DNA of 15,714 nt from the NCBI GenBank assembly GCA_016198805.1, contig JACQHU010000167.1, positions 1-15,714 on the forward strand, given 5' to 3'. Below are positions 14,052 to 15,714 of the stretch, piece after piece. The stretch comes from Armatimonadota bacterium. GTDB lineage: Bacteria > Sysuimicrobiota > Sysuimicrobiia > Sysuimicrobiales > Humicultoraceae. The notes under the pieces are model-generated. The model did not search any database. It saw nothing but the letters and a program-made list of their open reading frames with translations, and had not been told where the DNA came from. A program made the position numbers and the translations under genes. Position 1 is the first letter of the stretch. Each line of letters opens with the position of its first letter.

Positions 14052-14675
14052 TTACCCCATCTTCAACTCAAACTGCTCTCCGGCTTCTTCAAGGATGACC
14101 AGGCGCTTGGTGACGTCGATCACCATGACCCGGATCTTCTCCTTGATGACGTCGCCGCGGGACACGATGAAGGTCTGGCCGCCCAGTTTGATGATCGCCA
14201 CCCCACCTGCGTCTCCCAGGATCCCCACCAGCTCGGCGGCGCTGGCCTCCTTGGGCGGAGGCGGCGGGGCCGGCGGCTCGCCGGGCTGCGGCTGCTGCCC
14301 GGGGAAAAGCGGCGGCGGCAGCGGCGCCGGCGGCGGAGCCGGCACGCCCGACGGCTGGCCCGGCCCGACTGCGCTGATCAGCGGCGCGAACGGATCGGGA
14401 CGCCCCGCGTCCACCGCGCCAGCGTATGCGCGGGGCGTCGGCGACGGGCTCGGAACCGGCGCAGGAGTGGGCTGCGGCGCGGGCGCCGGCGCGGCCGGGG
14501 TGGCCGCCGACTGAGGCGCAGGGCCGGGCGGTGCCGGAGGCGGCTCAACGGTCGTAGCCTGACGGGGCCCTGGCGACGGGAGAAGGATAAAGAACACCAC
14601 CAGCCCGACGATCAGGACGCCGGCCGCGACGGCAACACCAGGATGAGTTCGGAGATACTCTAAGGCCTTGCGCAT
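14052..14675 (-). CDS. PilP/GspC-like inner-membrane protein
   Basis: The 207-residue protein has a short cytoplasmic start, one membrane span at about 14-32 (AVAAGVLIVGLVVFFILLP), a long Pro/Ala-rich stalk (about 40-145) and a small beta-rich end (147-207; AELVGILGDAGGVAIIKLGG, then SRGDVI). GRPDPFAPL (91-99) is the motif seen before the folded domain of PilP and similar proteins. PilP and GspC link the inner-membrane platform to the secretin, which fits its place directly before pilQ. I use ATG 14675, with GGGGGG about 5 bases upstream; a GTG at 14693 would add six residues. Unlike most PilP it has no lipobox but a membrane anchor, as GspC does. No pilM, pilN or pilO is in the window. Confidence 0.75.
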   Translation of the reverse strand: MRKALEYLRTHPGVAVAAGVLIVGLVVFFILLPSPGPRQATTVEPPPAPPGPAPQSAATPAAPAPAPQPTPAPVPSPSPTPRAYAGAVDAGRPDPFAPLISAVGPGQPSGVPAPPPAPLPPPLFPGQQPQPGEPPAPPPPPKEASAAELVGILGDAGGVAIIKLGGQTFIVSRGDVIKEKIRVMVIDVTKRLVILEEAGEQFELKMG

Positions 14676-14693
14676 CAGGCCCCCCACGGTCAC

Positions 14694-14815
14694 AACGCAG
14701 ATCCCGGTGGAGCCCCGGCAGGCCCCTACCCAAACGTCGCTATCTGTTCAACAAACTACCCTGAACTCCTTCCCTCTAGACCTAGTTGTTGGGGAGGCCG
14801 TTGTGGGGCAGATCG
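14694..14815. other. Intergenic region between pilD and the PilP-like gene
   Basis: This 122-base gap holds no gene I can support. It has one short inverted repeat, GTTCA-N11-TGAAC (14746-14766), that could be an operator or chance, and no hairpin with a T run. I found no convincing -35/-10 pair, so the PilP-like gene may be read through from pilD. Confidence 0.3.
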
Positions 14816-15601
14816 TCAGATGGGCCAGTACCAGCGTATGATCGCGTCGCCCCAGAACAGCGCCCCCAGCGCGCCCAGCGCCAGGAAAGGTCCAAAGGGG
14901 ATCGGGTCCTTGCGACCGCGCAGCCGCAGCGCCAGCAGCACCACTCCCACCAGGCCTCCGGCCATGAACCCCAGGAACAACGCCACGGCGGTCAGCGCCG
15001 GAGAGGTGAGAAACGTCCCGATCAGGGCGGCCAGCTTGACATCCCCCAGTCCCATCCCTCCCCGGCTCACGATGACGATGACCAGGATGATGCCCGCAGC
15101 GCCAAGCCCGGCTATCAGGGCGGGCGAGGCGCGCCCCTGGGCCGCGGCCACGAGGAATCCGCCGGCGATCCCCGGATACGTAAGCCGGTTGAGGATCAAC
15201 CGGTGGTCGAGATCGATGAAGGTGATGACCACCAGCAGGAAGACGAACAGGAGCGCCGAGATCAACGGCAGCGCAGCGGTCACGGCATGCAGGCCCGCGG
15301 CGTCCGGGGCGGAACCGGAAAACCGCAGGCGCACAGCCACCACCAGCGCCGCCATCAACGCCTCGACCAGCGGATAGCGCAGGGAGATCGGCGCACCACA
15401 GGCGCGGCACCGCCCGCGAAGGAACACGAAGCTGAGCAACGGCACATTGTCCCAGGCACGGATGGAAGCGCGGCAGTGGGGACATCGAGACCCGGGGAAG
15501 ACGATGGACTCCTCACGCGGGAGCCGGTAAATGATCACGTTGGCAAAGCTCCCGAGCACGGCGCCCAGGGCGCCGAAGACCAGCCCCTCGGCCACCGTCA
15601 C
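14816..15601 (-). CDS. pilD: Type IV prepilin peptidase / N-methyltransferase
   Basis: This inner-membrane aspartyl protease cuts the leader of prepilins and methylates the new N-terminus. The 261-residue length is typical. It has GSFANVIIYRLPREES (17-32), a zinc-type four-Cys domain (Cys40 and Cys43, Cys65 and Cys68), which is the methyltransferase part, and several membrane spans. Catalytic Asp130 lies in TFIDLDHRLILNRLTYPG (127-144), where most have IPD or IPN instead of ILN. The second catalytic Asp187 is in GGMGLGDVKLAALIG (181-195). FGPFLALGA (236-244) closes the family pattern. The start is GTG at 15601 with AGGAGGTG 4 bases upstream, the strongest ribosome-binding site in the window. 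Together with pilQ it implies a working pilus, pseudopilus or competence system; pilin genes lie elsewhere. Confidence 0.95.
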   Translation of the reverse strand: MTVAEGLVFGALGAVLGSFANVIIYRLPREESIVFPGSRCPHCRASIRAWDNVPLLSFVFLRGRCRACGAPISLRYPLVEALMAALVVAVRLRFSGSAPDAAGLHAVTAALPLISALLFVFLLVVITFIDLDHRLILNRLTYPGIAGGFLVAAAQGRASPALIAGLGAAGIILVIVIVSRGGMGLGDVKLAALIGTFLTSPALTAVALFLGFMAGGLVGVVLLALRLRGRKDPIPFGPFLALGALGALFWGDAIIRWYWPI

Positions 15602-15714
15602 GCCGCACCTCCTGCCGATGGGATCCTGGTGGGACGCAGCGGCGCTCCGTCAGCAAGCGCAGGGAAAGAGGTGGCCAACCCCGAATATGGGCACAATTCT
15701 ATGCAGATGGTGGC
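15602..15714 (-). promoter_or_regulatory. Upstream region of pilD with a possible -10 element
   Basis: No gene is visible in these 113 bases at the right edge. The minus strand has TAGAAT (15701-15696), 5 of 6 to the -10 consensus. Its -35 partner would fall outside the window, so the promoter cannot be confirmed. If real, the pilD leader is about 88 bases. Confidence 0.25.

Noticed and set aside
14746..14766. Inverted repeat GTTCA-N11-TGAAC as a specific operator
   Set aside because: The arms are only 5 bases, and there is no clear promoter beside it and no regulator gene in the window; noted only as part of the intergenic region.

Overview
The window is a GC-rich stretch of bacterial chromosome. 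All seventeen genes I can support lie on the minus strand, so transcription runs from right (15714) to left (1). Nothing looks recently acquired: I see no insertion sequence, phage gene, CRISPR array, tRNA or rRNA. Many starts are GTG, and many gene junctions are 1-4 base GTGA/ATGA/TGATG overlaps. The taxon cannot be fixed from this alone. Three features suggest a deep-branching diderm member of the Terrabacteria (Bacillati): (a) a gene order that joins a Firmicutes-type run (pepQ-efp-nusB-ispA-tlyA-recN) to an actinobacterial-type run (tlyA-nadK-recN-pyrG-nudix-xerD); (b) a type IV pilus secretin, which implies an outer membrane; (c) an EF-P resembling the Thermus type, with Arg32. Armatimonadota/CSP1-3-like or Deinococcota-like lineages would fit; this is inference.

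Region 1 (15714 to about 11380) is a type IV pilus / secretion block: prepilin peptidase (pilD), a one-membrane-span, Pro-rich PilP/GspC-like protein, an AMIN-STN-secretin protein (pilQ-like), a secreted TPR protein and a small lipoprotein with a fibronectin-III-like domain. It ends in a GC-rich terminator-like hairpin at 11380-11399.

Region 2 (11371 to about 9650) is pepQ-efp: an aminopeptidase P family enzyme overlapping elongation factor P by 4 bases. A good -35/-10 pair sits so close to the pepQ ATG that the mRNA would be nearly leaderless.

Region 3 (about 9628 to 1) is a tightly packed housekeeping operon: nusB, acyP, ispA, tlyA, nadK, recN, pyrG, ilvE, a Nudix ADP-ribose pyrophosphatase, xerD and the first 80 codons of deoB, which runs off the left edge. 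Its leader carries an extended -10 promoter, a terminator-like hairpin with a T-rich tract abutting the nusB ribosome-binding site, and a possible 33-codon leader ORF that overlaps nusB by GTGA. Functions are mixed: rRNA synthesis and modification, isoprenoid precursor, NADP, DNA repair, CTP, branched-chain amino acids, nucleotide housecleaning, chromosome dimer resolution and nucleoside catabolism.

I found no clearly new multi-gene system. The most interesting signals are the nusB leader (possible attenuation), the leaderless-looking pepQ promoter, EF-P Arg32, unusual residues around the CTP synthase glutaminase site, and the two small exported proteins following the secretin, which could do the job of a pilotin.
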